Source: Protea cynaroides (lineage: Eukaryota; Streptophyta; Magnoliopsida; Proteales; Proteaceae). Taken from it: DNA of 64,000 nt. Each line of letters begins with the position of its first letter. The first letter of the stretch is position 1. The notes under the pieces were generated by a model. It was not told the DNA's origin. It ran no database searches and saw nothing but the letters and a program-made list of their open reading frames with translations. A program made the position numbers and the translations under genes. Location of the stretch: positions 45,538,685 through 45,602,684 of the forward strand of contig CM053272.1 in assembly GCA_028583415.1 (NCBI GenBank), in the 5' to 3' direction. This document shows, piece after piece, positions 49,556 through 62,167 of the stretch.

Positions 49556-50004
49556 ATGAATTAGCCAATGCCAAATTTGATACTCAAATTCAATCAAAAT
49601 CTTCCATTGCATGTCCATCCATCCCCTTGTATGTACATGTATATCTATAATACTCGGACCACTATGTGTGCATTATGCGTTCGGCTCAGACTCAGTAAAA
49701 GAAGTCTCGAGCCTCTCTAATGAAATTTGACATGGGACACAGTATATAGTCCACTATCCACAAAATGTGGGCCCCACCTGATCTAGGCTATGTCTTGTAT
49801 GTTATATTTTTTCTAGACCAAATGAATAGTAGAACTTGAAAAGCTTAAAAAGGGAAACTTAATCGAATCAGGAAGGGATTCATAAAGGGAAGATTCTCTC
49901 AATCATTGATTCGTTTTATAGGGTGCGGTTCATACCCATGTAATAATTTGTCATAATTACACTCTCTTGGTAGTCCAATTTTGTCCCTGATTCATGTTTT
50001 TAGG

Positions 50005-50541
50005 GTCTTCCTCCCCATGGATCCTTTAAATTTAGTATGGAAATCATATCCTGCGAGGGGTTCGGTAGGAGACTCGATTGTATCCAGTCGATATCCAACA
50101 TGTGGGCACTGATTGGATCTAAACCATCCACCCATTGATGGTGCATAAGTCGACATCTCTCTGCATTTCACCTTATCGACTGAATGGACAGCTTGGATCC
50201 AGCTGATGCCCAGTCTCCTACCTAACCTCTGGCAGGAGACGATTTGGATCCTAAACTTAATATTGCTGTAGCCATTAATTTGGATAAAGAGGGTAGTGGG
50301 GTTGGTTATATTGTTCATGATGCGATGGGACACCTCTTGGATGGCTGTTTCAAAAGCTTTTTCTTGTGGATTTCTAAACTTACTTGTAGAATCTGACAAC
50401 TTAGAGGTGATACATATGCTCCATGATGTTAACAAGGAGGGGGATGTTTACTTGAGGTCCATTGTCAAGGATATTCTTCATTATGCTCGTGTGGGGGGGG
50501 GGGGGGATCAATAGTTTTTTCATTTACCAAAAAAAAAAAAA
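50005..50541 (+). mobile_element. LINE 3' remnant (RNase H-like domain, poly-A tail), split by a foldback element
   Basis: Translation gives PPHGSFKFS before the insertion at 50039. After 50251 it reads KLNIAVAINLDKEGSGVGY, IVHDAMGHLLDGCF, then in another frame LVESDNLEVIHMLHDV and SIVKDILHYARV. This order (PP.G..KLN.D, G.G.. I.HD..G, ESD...V) is that of the RNase H-like domain at the end of plant LINE ORF2. The copy has a frameshift, lacks the middle of the domain, and ends with G14 and an A13 tail (about 50528-50541). It is a 5'-truncated dead copy. Confidence 0.7.
50039..50251. mobile_element. Short foldback transposon, family B copy 1, inserted in the LINE remnant
   Basis: About 213 bp. 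The right end reads GGAGACGATTTGGATCC, the complement of the family end GGATCCAAATCGTCTCC. Inside are ATCCAGTCGATATCCAACATG and CAGCTTGGATCCAGCTGATG. The flanks TAAATTTAGTAT (50027-50038) and TAAACTTAATAT (50252-50263) match at ten of twelve positions and both read as the KLN motif of the LINE, so they mark the target duplication. Copy 2, in opposite orientation, is at 57672-57900. Confidence 0.75.
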
Positions 50542-51070
50542 AATTTCTAATTTTATTTTGCAATTTAACAAACTCCTATGGACTGAAAATTTGTTGGGAC
50601 CCTAGAGTCTAATGCACACCAAACTTCAGGATATGGGTGTCAATCGATAAGGTATTAGTAATCCAATATGATATAAGTATTGTATCATACTAACAAAATA
50701 CCAATTTCCGTTATCATTACCATAACAACGTAGTACGATTTTGGTATGATTTTTAGCCGGTATAGTATATGGTTTTTATAGGGTACAAGAATGGTTTCAA
50801 ATTCAAATTTGGTATGAGTTGTAGTTCTAGTACGGAATACAATTACAGTATCAAATACGGTACTGATTTTGATATCAAATTGACACCCTTTATCAGTTAC
50901 CATATTATAATTTATATAATACCCTAATGTTTATAATACCCTAATGTCATGAAAGATCATGAAAGATGAAGCACATATATCACACGAAATATGATTGAAA
51001 AAAGAAGACCCATATATATGTATGTTCTTTTCTATGTGAAGAACTACAACAAGACAAAAATCAGTGTAAG

Positions 51071-51175
51071 TATCGGTATAAAAATGGTATATAAATCGGT
51101 ATAAGTATCGGTACAAAAATGGTATAGTAAATCGGTATAAGTATTGGTACAAAAATGGTATAGTAAACCAGTATA
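51071..51175. repeat. Three ~35-bp tandem units rich in GGTAT
   Basis: Units start at about 51071, 51106 and 51142, each reading TAT(C/T)GGTA(T/C)AAAAATGGTATA followed by AA(A/T)CGGTATAAG or a variant. Looser GGTAT-type repeats also run through 50640-50890. Confidence 0.75.
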
Positions 51176-51291
51176 TAATTAGTATGTACCATCCATATAC
51201 CAATATAAAACCATACCGTACTTAATTGCTACTCAGTATCAAAACTCAAACCATTACTATACTAGATAAAAAAAATACGATAGCTATTTCC

Positions 51292-51323
<32 letters not shown>
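51292..51323. repeat. (TG)n(TA)n microsatellite
   Basis: About seven TG units followed by about nine TA units. Confidence 0.9.
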
Positions 51324-51719
51324 TATGCTTTTTAACCAGTGTCGATCAGGAATCAATCAACCATTTAGTCCATAGACCTTTCAGTGTAATTATGTGAGTA
51401 TAAATGAGTGAAAAGGATGGATATGTACATAAAAACTTTAAGTAGGTGGAGTTGGAGCTTCCATATCTCACACCAATTAGTCAAGATTCAAGAAAGATTA
51501 GGTGCTCTTATGAGCAAATCCAACCACCAAGAAGCCCATTTGCTAAGGTTAGATAAGGAAGGGCCAGGAGGATATGGGCACGCCATGGCCCATGAGAGAG
51601 TATTTGACTTAGACCAATGTGCTTTACGTAATCTAATTATTGGAAATTGATTTTGTGTGAAATTTCAATCTCTAATGCAATCATTTACCCTCCCATTTTA
51701 TATATACATTCTTTGGGTT

Positions 51720-51872
51720 ATTATCGTCTCTAATTGCTGGATCCTCCAATCGAAGATCCAACGGTCTCTCTTAATCAAGCGCACCTACCAATGTATTGAT
51801 AGACGCACCAAGTTAAAGAGAAACCGCTGAATCTTCGATTGGAGGATCCAGCAATTGAAGAGAATAATGACT
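51720..51872. repeat. Hairpin-forming inverted repeat, ~150 bp
   Basis: The left arm (51720-51798) contains AATTGCTGGATCCTCCAATC, which pairs exactly with GATTGGAGGATCCAGCAATT in the right arm (51803-51872). The remainder of each arm pairs with a few mismatches, and the loop is only a few bases. It could be a small MITE or a small-RNA precursor; no target duplication is evident. Confidence 0.8.
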
Positions 51873-52716
51873 CAGATTCTCTTGTATGTCCAATTAACTG
51901 TGGCAAAACGAATTGTACTTCCTGACTAAAAATAATATCAAACTTCAGACAAAACATATTAAGCATAAATTAATACGCACATTGGCCAAATAGAGAAGGA
52001 AGGCCATGGAGTAATATACATCAAAAAGTTCGTATATGATATGATAGATCATCATTATTAATTCATATTATGTAATTTAATATGAAATCTAATTTCTCTT
52101 TCCTCCACCCCCACTTCAACCGACAGAACCCCGTCCTCTATTTTGCAGCGGCGAATCTAATTTCTCTTTCTTCCTCCCACCTTTCTGCCTTCATCTCTGT
52201 CTGGTCTTGCTTCTTAAAACCCAATTTTTCTTATCAAAACCGTAGTATTTCTGTGTTTCAAATTCAAAGTGTTCGTCTTCGATTGGGGATAAAACCCTAA
52301 TTTTTCTTGTCTGCGATTTAAAGATACTTACCAGCAATTTTCATCATATTTGTTGAGAACAGAAGATTACAACAGATATTAAATCCAACTTAGTTACAAA
52401 CGGATTATCGTAACCAAAACCAACCGGATCGATAAATCCAAAGGAAAAAAAAAACTCCCTATATCTCTTCCCCGATTCTCAAAATTACAAACGAGGGAAC
52501 CTCAAAAAATCCCTAAAAAGAAATCCAATCCCTAAAAAGAGGATTTCTTTTTTACGAAAAAGAAAAAACAGAGGTGCCGACGATTGAATGGAGAGATACT
52601 CCTGAAGCGATGGTACTACACCTACAATTCCTAAAAAAAGCTGCACAGATTTTCTTTCCTTCTTTACATGTAGACGAAGACGAAGACGAACCCCACCAAC
52701 CCACCTCCTCTACTCT

Positions 52717-53817
52717 CTACAACAAGGCAGGGCTACTGGGTTTCCTCTCCTTGGCGGCTTCAGGCCCCCATGTCTTTCCTGCTGAACTCCCTCCACCAAA
52801 TGTGGCGGCCGGAGCTGTTCTGTCCAGTCCTCCACCGCCTATTGATGTAATCAGAGCCGAGAACCCACCTGTAGGAGCACCACCACCACCACCAATGCCC
52901 AGCCCCAGAAGATCCAGCGTCGTGGGTTTTGGTCCAAACAGCGATGATGGCCCCATTATTAACTCCGTCAAGCCTGGATTCCCTTCGGATGGAAGCCCAA
53001 GTCGAAGACCACCACCACCTGCGGTCGTCCCCGAGCTTCCAGGCTCCGATTCGAAGCGTCCACTACCCCACTGCAACCCATCTTGCTGCCCAGATGACGA
53101 TGATGAGGTCGTCAACCCTAACCCACGCAGGAATGACGAGTTCGTGGCTGCTGCTCCCATTTGGGCAGCCTTCTGAAGTAATGCGGTAGCGGACATTGCT
53201 GGTGATGAAGGCACAGCATAATGCCTGCGTTCAGGTCCCACTGCTGCATTGAATATCGTGGAACCACCGACGTTGGAAGACAAGCAGAGAGAAGTGGGTT
53301 CTGCTGTTGAAACCGTAGCTAGCGCTGTTGAACGCTCTGATCGTGCCATGGCGCATATCAAATCCGAGAATGTAGAGGTTTGGGATTGCAAGGTTCCTGC
53401 AGCTGACGATGATGCGAATAAACTGGCAAATACACTCGTAGTGGTACTCCCATTGCTGCTGGAGCTGCTACTGCTACAGCTACTGCTACTACCACTGCCA
53501 ATACTCCCGTTCAAGCAGGTAGATGGCGGGATGTGGTTTATGATACCGCTTGATTTTTCTGGTAACTCTGTAACCCAAAAGCCCAAAAAAATTGAAGAAA
53601 CTCAAAGTAAGAGACAGGGAAGGAAAGTAAGCTTTCTGCAAATTCTTTTTACCATCTTTTTCTTTGAATAGAAAGTAAAGCCAATAATGTCTCCTTTGGT
53701 ACTTTCTCTCAATCACCCATAATTTTGCTTTCCAGCTTATCGGTTCCTTTGTCGATTCAGAGATTGAAAGCCTCCAGAAAGTTTTTATCAGAGCTTGAAC
53801 AGGGAGAGTGTGGGTGG

Positions 53818-53864
<47 letters not shown>

Positions 53865-54974
53865 TGTAATTCGACTTTCCCAGGTCTCCATAATAAAACA
53901 AGATCAATATAGACAAAAAAGAAGGAAAAATCGAAGGACTTTGAAAGGAATTTTTTTGTATTTTATTTTATCAGAAACTGAGAACAAGATCCAACAGAAA
54001 AAATTTAAAATTTCGTTTTTTTGACCTGCATTTACCTGTCTTTTGAATTGGCGAAATCGCAGAAACGACAGTAGACGAAGGAGGCGGCGAGGAGACAACG
54101 ATCTGACGCTTAGGATCATCTTCTGACTTCGAATTCCGGACTGTGTGCGCTTTCGCGCTCTCCTCCGCTAAGGCATCGCAGAAAGCTCTATGAGTGATGA
54201 AGCTATCCCTTCTAGAACAGCAACGAAAAAGAAAACATCACCACCAAAGTACCAACAGAATAAGAGAAACATTAATTTAAAGACGAACTTAAAAGGGGAA
54301 AAAGGGAATGAATGAACTGAAAAAAGTTCAAAGACCTTGAAAATATGGTTCCGCAATCGCATCTGTACTCTCTGGTTCCACAAGTCTTCGAATGCGCTTT
54401 CCAATCGGACTGAACCGCGTATTTCTTCGAACATTTATCGCATTTCCATTTCTTTTCGCCGTGTTTCCTACAATAATGTTTTTTAATCCCCGTGAGATCG
54501 CCCAGAGCTCTCGAAGGATCGTTATGAACGCACGAAGGCTCGGGGCAGACGTAGACTCGCTTGCGGATATCTGTGCTCGATCGCTGCCTAAGCTTCCACG
54601 GAAGGTTATGGCCGCGGCGGTGGAGTTGTAGGTTTTGGTCGCGCTGAAATCCTTTGCTGCAGATCTCACAGACGAACCGGTTCGTCGCCATTAGAGTCTT
54701 CGGCGACAACGCGATCACCTCAGCATCTGGATCTGCAAGAGAGAAGAAACAAACACTAGAATAAATGAGGAAGTACTGGTCTATTAGTTCCCAAGAGATT
54801 AGACCGCAAGAATATTCTTCCATCAACCTTACCAGGCATCCCAGGGAGGTTCCGCTTCTTCTTCATCGTGGTCGTCGGTGGTGGAGCCGCCTGGTTACCA
54901 GAAGAAGAAACACTAGCTTCGCCAGAAACGGTGGAAACAGTCATGGCGGACGTATTCTCCAACTCGACAGGCAT
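52717..54974 (-). CDS. IDD-family C2H2 zinc-finger transcription factor, GAF1/IDD1-IDD2 type, four coding exons
   Basis: Nuclear DNA-binding regulator of the plant INDETERMINATE-domain family. GAF1 (IDD2) and its relatives bind DNA and act with DELLA and other GRAS proteins. Coding exons, 5' to 3': 54833-54974, 54336-54732, 54036-54211, 52717-53567. Junctions are GT..AG and in phase, giving 521 residues. The start MPVELEN at 54974 fits the family's MPVDL(D/E)N; the in-frame TTG upstream is not used. Features: basic KKKRNLPGMP (38-47), then ALSPKTLMATNRFVCEICSK. Zinc finger 1 has C69, C72, H85, H89; finger 2 C110, C115, H133, H138; finger 3 C145, C148, H161, C165; finger 4 C172, C174, H187, C191. 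The last exon encodes Ser- and Gly-rich tracts, MSATALLQKAAQMGA (about 362) and TTLDLLGLG (about 453), the conserved C-terminal IDD motifs. Confidence 0.93.
53822..53862. repeat. (GA)n microsatellite in IDD intron 3
   Basis: About 20 GA units inside the last intron (53568-54035) of the IDD gene. They are CT repeats in the transcript. Confidence 0.95.
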
Positions 54975-54987
54975 ACCTCCCAAAATT

Positions 54988-55088
54988 CTACAGTTCTTGG
55001 AATATCAAAACTAAGTCTGACTCTGGAATTCCGGACCCTTTCTGAGTTCTACTGTCAGAATCCAAAAGAATTCAATAAACAAACCTAC
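54988..55088 (-). other. Probable leader intron of the IDD gene
   Basis: A strong donor (GGACAG|GTAGGTTT, intron from 55088) and acceptor (CTGTAG|AATTTTGG, exon from 54987) lie just before the start codon. They would remove 101 bases from the 5' UTR. This is inferred from splice-site sequence only. Confidence 0.5.
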
Positions 55089-56244
55089 CTGTCCAGGGTT
55101 TCACCTCTTCTCTCATCTACCGGTCGCAATCCCTGTTCTCTTCACCTACCACTTTCTATACGCTTCAGATCAGAAATCAAAACCGAAAAAAGAACTCCAG
55201 CAACAGATCAAAGCTACCCAAAACACCAAAACCTTCGCCAGAAGACCGAGCTCACAAGGTTCTCAAAGAGCCAAAACCCTACGAAGTCTCCCAGGTTTAA
55301 TCGAATCAACGGAATACCAAGTTGAGAGAAGAGAAAACCAACAGCAAACGCAGTAAACTCAGCAAGAAGAAGGAAAGGTTCGTCACGTTTCCGACATTTT
55401 CGATCGCAAAAATCCAGCAGATTTGCAAACAGCAACTCTAACATACATTTGAAAATGAATCCGAAATCTGAAGAGCAGCGGCAGATAATCCAATATATCG
55501 GCCGGACTGGATCGAGTTCGTAGGACCAATTGGGCTTGGTCCTGACGCCATTGCCGGAGATGGAAGCTGTGGACGGTCTGAGAAGGCGGCTTATGAGTTC
55601 TTAACTTTCCATAGGAGAGAGCAGAGAGAGAGAGCTTGTTGGACTTACGAGTTACGGGTTCCCATTTTGAAAGAGAGAGAAAAAAAACCAAAGCGGCGGA
55701 AGTTGACCGTGGTTAGAATTTAACCAGGGGAAACTTAACCATGGTTAGAGTGTCTAGGTTTCTCTGCTCTGGTCCCCGGTCTGGGAGAAGAGAGGAATAT
55801 CGTTATCGTCCACGTGTCACTCTAACCGAAAGTCAGGAAATTTTTGGCATCTGTCCCTAGTCACGACAACGTATACGACTAGTGGTGTCGCAAGTCTTTG
55901 TTGTGTAGCGGAATTTTGGTAAGTCGGATTTTTTTATTTTCCAAAAACCTTCTTTCTATTCTTAGAAAATAATAAGAAATGTCAAAATTTCCACGATTTT
56001 TGTTGGAAAAAGTGAAATTATATTTTACTTTCACTTCCTTCCCCAATTTAATCTAATGCCATTCACACCTTATAAAATAATGGGCTATATATTGAAATGA
56101 CAAATTTATCCTTTCTTTTGTTTAGTTGAATTGTGAGCATGGTTTAAGTTCCCGGTATGAAAATATATATCGGTTGCTCTGAAAATCAATATGGAATTGG
56201 ATCATGTATGTATGGGTCTGATACATTGAGTTAGTATATACGAT

Positions 56245-56932
56245 TGTTATGTGGGAAAAACATCATCCACTTAAAATCTTACATGTGGCAATCTTTATCT
56301 CGAAGTCGACCAAGAATGATGTGGTGCACTTGGATTCTGTCGCTTGGAGTTACAGTCCGTTAGGACACGGCGCCGGTCAGAGGTATAGATCTACTCGGTT
56401 ACGATTCTTAGTCGGATGTCAGAGTCCTAAGGTAACTATGTCACGTCAGAGGAGTCACTCTCCTAGTGCGATACGACGTCGATCGTCACAGTCATACGAC
56501 TATCTATGTGGTGACACGTGTCACTCTTACTATGGACCGACTTGGCTTCCTTGGCTACAGTCTCCCACTCCTACTCGGAGTCTATGACCTAGGTGTCCCT
56601 CAGAGCGACACTTGGCAGTCCTGTTGGTGATCTACTTCCCTGAGTCCTGGTACTTCCATGCTTCTTCCCAATCTCTATAAGTAGAGGACGATCCCTCAAG
56701 GTAAATTAATTTACAACCACAGTCTCAGTCTCACAATCTCACCATTCATTCTCGTACGCTCAAACTCTCTCATCGTTCCCATCTTTCTCTAAACTAGAGA
56801 TAGTTTCCTGCTATCTCTTGACTGTTTACATTAGGAATCTGACTTTGGCATCGGAGTATACCCGAGGTTTAGTCGCCTAACTCCTTTGTCTCATCTCTCT
56901 GATTGCAGGTTGCTAGGATCGCAGACCGACGA
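56245..56932 (+). mobile_element. Probable solo LTR (688 bp)
   Basis: It starts TGTTATGTGGG and contains CACGTGTCAC and a TATA-like CTATAAGTAGAGG (about 56678). Downstream is GACTTTGGCATCGGAGTATACC, a sequence type common in the R-U5 part of plant Gypsy LTRs. ACGAT occurs at 56240-56244 and 56933-56937, a possible 5-bp target duplication, but the 3' end would be GA rather than CA. The 112-residue frame inside is chance. Confidence 0.5.
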
Positions 56933-57671
56933 ACGATTTCCTACCATAACAACGGTGGATAGAGCATGTAGTTGCAAAACAAGTTTGTGAAATCCATAAG
57001 GACATAGTTGGAGAAGGTGTGGGGAAAAGAGTTGTAGAGATGGGAAGAGGGAGCCCAAACTTGTTTGATGGGTTATGAGTCTTGTGACTTATCATTTCAA
57101 TCTCACAACTAAGATTACCATGCCATCTTGATGTTAGGCATTGTGAGCAAGTTTAACTATTCCATGATTTCATATAAAATTCATTTCCGTTTCAATGAAA
57201 TTGAGTGCCAAAATCGAACCAAACGAACACTGAAGTTGAAATCACTATGTGAAATCGAACCAAAGGGAGCCTTAGATGGGAACAGTTTTTGTAGATGGAC
57301 CGTGAACGCACGCTGCTAGGGTATTAGCCATTCATTTGATAGGGGAGGGATAGTTTGCTATTATACTTCTTCATCCGATTGGTTGAAAATACGAAACAGC
57401 TATATGCAAAACATTTTGCCTTCGTACTTTCCTTTTATTAGTTAATGTTAATTCACTTTCTGCATGGCTCTCCCAAATTAAAATTTCTATGGTAAAAACT
57501 CATTTGTCTTCGCCTTTTGATAAAAATAAAAGAATTGAAGATTACCATCCAGTTGTGTGAAGCATGCAAATCCCAATCAATGGAGAAGTTTGTGCCAAAA
57601 ATCAACAATGAGGGCATTTGTGTCATTTCAAATAAACTATAAAGGGTGTAGGGGGACAAAGGCAAACATAA

Positions 57672-57900
57672 GGATTCAAATCGTCTCCTACCAAGAGGTT
57701 GACAAGAGACTCAGCTGGGACCAAGTGGATGTCCTGAATCCAAATCGTCACGTCAGTTGATAAGGTGAAACGCATGGGAATTCAACCTTATGCATCAGTT
57801 CTGGCTGAACGACTTGAATTTAACCGACACCCACGTATCGGACATTGATTGAATGCAGTCGAGTCTCCCGCCAACCCCTTAACAGGAGACTTTTTGAATC
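57672..57900. mobile_element. Short foldback transposon, family B copy 2
   Basis: Reverse-orientation homologue of 50039-50251. It begins GGATTCAAATCGTCTCC and carries CAGTTGATAAGGTGAAACGCA, matching the other copy's complement (CAGTCGATAAGGTGAAATGCA). It ends GGAGACTTTTTGAATC. The flanks CAAACATAA and GAAATATAA (seven of nine match) may be the target duplication. Non-coding. Confidence 0.7.
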
Positions 57901-59839
57901 TGAAATATAATTTTTTTCACAAATAAAAAATCCCTATAATACGATTGTGGTCCTTCCATGGCTTCCACCCTATTTACGTAAAAAGCCACTGTCCTTTTCA
58001 AACGTTTTAGACATTGGGCAGAGAGTCGGAAAGGTAGTCGACACCAGTAAGGGCATTTCCGACTTTTTGGTTAAAAAAGTCCACGCGCCCGTAGACTGGT
58101 GAAGGATGATAAGGTAAATAAACTGGTACAACAAGAACCGTTAAGCGTAGAAGATAAACGTTCAACGTTTTGCGTTCACATGTACTTTTATGTTGGCATG
58201 ATGTTTTTGGTCCGAACCGTTTTCCCACTGTATCAGTCCATTTCAATCCGGTTCGAACAAATGATCTAATGGATGTCTGCAGCCGGATATCCTTCACTTG
58301 TTACACTATTCTCTAATATTTAATACATACAATTAATAGTGTTTGCAGCCATGTAGCCATGCAGTCATAGAGTCCTGCAGTTTCATTGGGCCGTTGGATT
58401 GCATTGGTATAGGTGTAGATACTTTCTCAACGACCTGGATGTAACTGTAAGGATTCCACGGTTATAGTAAAACCTAGTCCTTGAACTTGATGTGACGTGT
58501 AAACATCCGTTTGGTCGGATGGTTGACCTCTTGTTTGTAGAAACAAGGGCTAGGAAGCGGTCTTGAATTCGAGTCTCTGCTCTTGTATCTGTTCTTCACC
58601 CCAGTTCTATAATTTATAATAAGTACTCATCGAAAAAAAAAAAATGATGTGGAGTCATTAAGTAATATGGATAATTATTTTCACCCTAGGTGCATGTTTT
58701 TAATTTTAGGTAAATTTTTTATAGTAGAAGGTTAAATAAAAAATAATAATAATTTTCACCCTAGGTGTTCTTAATTTCAGGATCATTGGTCGGCACGACC
58801 ATGGTAATCTGAAAATGGTTACAGGGTTACGAGTTTGATAATAGTTCTAGACATTCATTTTATTTTTTTTTATTTTTTTGGTAAAAGACATTCATTTTAT
58901 AACGGTGCTGAAATAGAAAATTATGATTAATGGATAATTTTCATATAAAAAGATTGTATTTTGCGCTGTTAATCGTAAAACTTCTTTTTCTTCAAAATAG
59001 TTAAAAACAATCATAGGTAATGGTTTTCTTGGATAATACATTCATTATGACATCGTATGCTCTATTACATTGCAGATCAAATGCTCAAACCATCTTAAAT
59101 GTGGTGAATCCTTGGTGAAGGTCAGAGATGAAAATTAATGTGGTTTGTTTTAAAAAAAAGAAGGGAATGAGGTTTTCTATGAAGTTTCTCTTGCATTTAT
59201 TCGATATATTTTGAGTTCTGCTAATATTTTGTATTTTCTATATTTTTTAATTCTCACTGAACTGATTAGCTCACCTTTACAAATAATATCTCAGAAGACG
59301 ATGCTGATGAAGCAGAGCAGGGGAAAACTCATGGGAATTAATTATACCCTAGTAGTTGATGTTATGATTTTAAATTTCTCTATAAAGATAACTTATTTTC
59401 AGTTTTATGATTATTGTTTGTAGACATAGACTGCAACCAGTACGCATTTTCGAACTTTTTTTTATTATTGATATTTATTTGAGTTGGATTTTAAAGATAA
59501 TAAAGATCAAAATTTGATTTTTTAACAATCGTATGATTAGTGCCCATGAGGATTGTACCTTCACCTTTATCGGTATGCAAATCAAATATCTATTACATCG
59601 ATTAACCCAAGATTTCTGTTCACATGAAGTTTCAAGGCAGACAAAATTTGCAAAGTGGCAAAATAAAAGATGAAGCTCTAATATATTATACTAAATAAGA
59701 TTAAAAGATTCAAACTCAACTATCTTTGAAGCCCTTATCTTATATTATTATTATTTTGTTTAGTCCCAAATGTCAAACTATGGCTTTAATTTATCTATTT
59801 AGTACATACCTTGATTACTTTGTATTAAGATCTAATATT

Positions 59840-59973
59840 AACCTTATATGAGTTAATCCCGCATTGGTCTTGTAAGGGATTTAGTGTGGATTGATATAGC
59901 CTTAAGTTTCCTCACCTTTCGAGCCAACTTTTAGGGATTAGTTCTCCCAAGGTTCGTATCATTGGTATCAGAG
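59840..59973 (+). mobile_element. Retroelement LTR end with primer-binding site
   Basis: TTAATCCCGCATTGGTCTTG.AAGGG leads to AGTTCTCCCAAGGTTCGTATC and then TGGTATCAGAG (59963-59973), identical to the first bases of the initiator-tRNA-Met primer-binding site. The sequence before it resembles a widespread plant LTR end. What follows is hAT-like sequence, not gag, so only this end survives. Confidence 0.6.
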
Positions 59974-59989
59974 TGATCGCTCCTTAGAT

Positions 59990-60487
59990 TAGGGGCGCTA
60001 ATGGGTTGGTTCGGTTTAGTTATGCTCCAAGCCAATTTAGTTTAAGCCTTGTACACTAAAGCCCAATAAGTACATTTCATCCAGTTTCAGTTTTGGTCCG
60101 GTTTGGTTTCAAGGTTTCGTCTGGGTGGCTTAGTGGGCTCTCATATATAGTCCCACTATCAACTTGATTTGAGTTTCTTATATATATATTTAGTAACAAG
60201 TTGGTTTAATAGGCTCTATCAGGCCATTATCGAGCTGGTTTGATTTCAGTTTTTTACATGTGTATTTAGCAGAAGGTTGGCTTTATAGGTTCTTATCAGC
60301 CCAATATCGGGCTTAGTATATTTTGGTTTAGGTCTTTGGTAGGTTTGATTCGAGCTTATCCAATCGATCCGTTCGGTACCAATTTTTCATTGGACTCTAA
60401 AAACATAGGCCTAATTAGGTTCGGTTTCAATCTTTGTTTGGACCGAATCTTTGGATTTTAGTTTGGACCCAATTTCGACATTCCTAC
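59990..60487. repeat. hAT-like AT/GGTT-rich repeat
   Basis: It starts TAGGGGCGCTAATGGG and ends CCCAATTTCGACATTCCTA, an inverted pair of the type at hAT ends. The interior repeats GGTTTGGTTTC and GGTTCGGTTT words. No exact 8-bp target duplication was found. Confidence 0.4.
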
Positions 60488-62167
60488 CGCTCAAACCCAA
60501 CCCTCTCCACCAATGGATTGCCTCCACTTAAGAAAGAACTATCTCATGCCAACAAAATTCATTAGTGAAATAGTGAAGTTAACAAAAATTGTTTATTTGG
60601 TTTATGAGATGATATATGACATCATGACCTATTCAAGATCATGTATGAAATAATATCAAAATTTTGTATGAAATAATATAATTATTGACATTGTTGGTTT
60701 ATGACCTATTCAAAAATGTCCCGTGTTGGTGGAAGGAATAGACCTATCATATAATATATTCAAATAGCTAAATGATATCAGAGAAATCACCTAATCACCT
60801 AGCAAATAGATTTAGGTTTCACACTTAAAAGAAAAACATTTTTCTTATATTAAAAAAATAAAAAATTGAGCTTTTGCACTAATTGATTATCTAATAATTC
60901 TTTTATTGACTCAAATATAATATATACTAATGGTTCTAAATATTTTTTTGAACCTTGTCACTAGATGAATTGTATAGATACAACGAAAAACCTAGATATA
61001 GTTCCAAAAATTGAGTCAATATCTTTTAAATGACACATTGTAGGGGTTAACCACTACATGTCACATTCACTAGGAAAAAAAAATAAAAATAAAGGAGATT
61101 ATAAGTAACATCAAAATGTTTACAAATTTATTTAAGGGTGGATGATTTTTCTTTCCTAATGAATATAAAAATAAGATTATTTAAGTATCACGAATTCTCA
61201 AGAATTAAAGCTCCTCCAGATTTCTTGTGTGTTTAGTGCCCCAGTCTATACTTTTTTTAGTTCATCTTCTATTATACTTTTAAATTGTCTATGCTACAAG
61301 ACTAGAGTTGTAGATTCTTTTTTCTTTTTTTTGGGGGAGGGGGGTTTAAATTTGATATAGTATTATTTAATTTTATAACATATTTTATATTGATCAGCAC
61401 CAAGTGAAGGTGATGTCATAATCAACGTGCGCAAGTAGACCTGCAAGTCCCTATTTGCCAATCAAATTTAGGTAAATCTTAATTTTATACATGGAAATAA
61501 AACAAGTTAATTCGAGATTTCTAGTACTAGATCAAATGATAAGTTTGATACATTCACATGTGGCTAGTCCAATAGGACCTACCTATCTGTATGGTTGGTA
61601 GTTTCCACTTCACTAACCATGTGGTCTAATATATTTGGATGTTTTGCCACAGTTTTGCCTAACTTTATGAATTATAAGATTAATTAAGGCTCTTTTTGGT
61701 ATGTATTATAGAATTAATTATATAATACATTATGATATATGTAGTTGTTTGGTATGATTTATGGTACTTATTTGTATTTAAAGATATAATCTAAAATCTA
61801 CAAATATATTAGAAGATATTTATCATTATTGTGATAATCTATTATTACTTTTTTATGTCTTCTGGTATTAAAAGGTTATTATTGATGATTCGTAATTTAT
61901 TTTCATAAACGATTTATTATAAATAACTCATAAACATAAATATGAACTATACCAAAGAGAGTATAAATTAAATTATATACTTTCTTAAATAATATACATA
62001 TAAAATATATTCACTTTTTCTTCTTAATTAGATTATGGATCCTCTATTATCATTCATATAGCGGAACACACACCCCCCTGCGGTGGCCAAAAAGAAAAAA
62101 AAGCCGAAAAAGGAAGATTGGAACTATCCATCAAGTTAATTCCTTTCTTGTCGTCTTCCCCCTTCAA

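Larger units (their letters stand above)
45521..52716. other. Intergenic region between the PP2C and IDD genes
   Basis: No complete gene is recognised. It contains an inverted-repeat element with coding-like cargo (46178-47870), hAT-like sequence (48760-49555), a LINE remnant split by a foldback element (50005-50541) and a GGTAT-rich tandem repeat. A TG/TA microsatellite and a hairpin (51720-51872) follow. The 3' UTR of the IDD gene should occupy the last few hundred bases. Confidence 0.6.

Noticed and set aside
52574..53176. 200-residue plus-strand frame, Pro/Ser-rich
   Set aside because: It is antisense to the last IDD exon, whose conserved C-terminal motifs and in-phase splice sites show the minus strand is coding.
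54765..55325. 186-residue plus-strand frame
   Set aside because: It overlaps IDD exon 1 and its leader in antisense and has no family resemblance.
56249..56587. 112-residue plus-strand frame
   Set aside because: It lies within a probable solo LTR upstream of its TATA-like box; composition is not protein-like.
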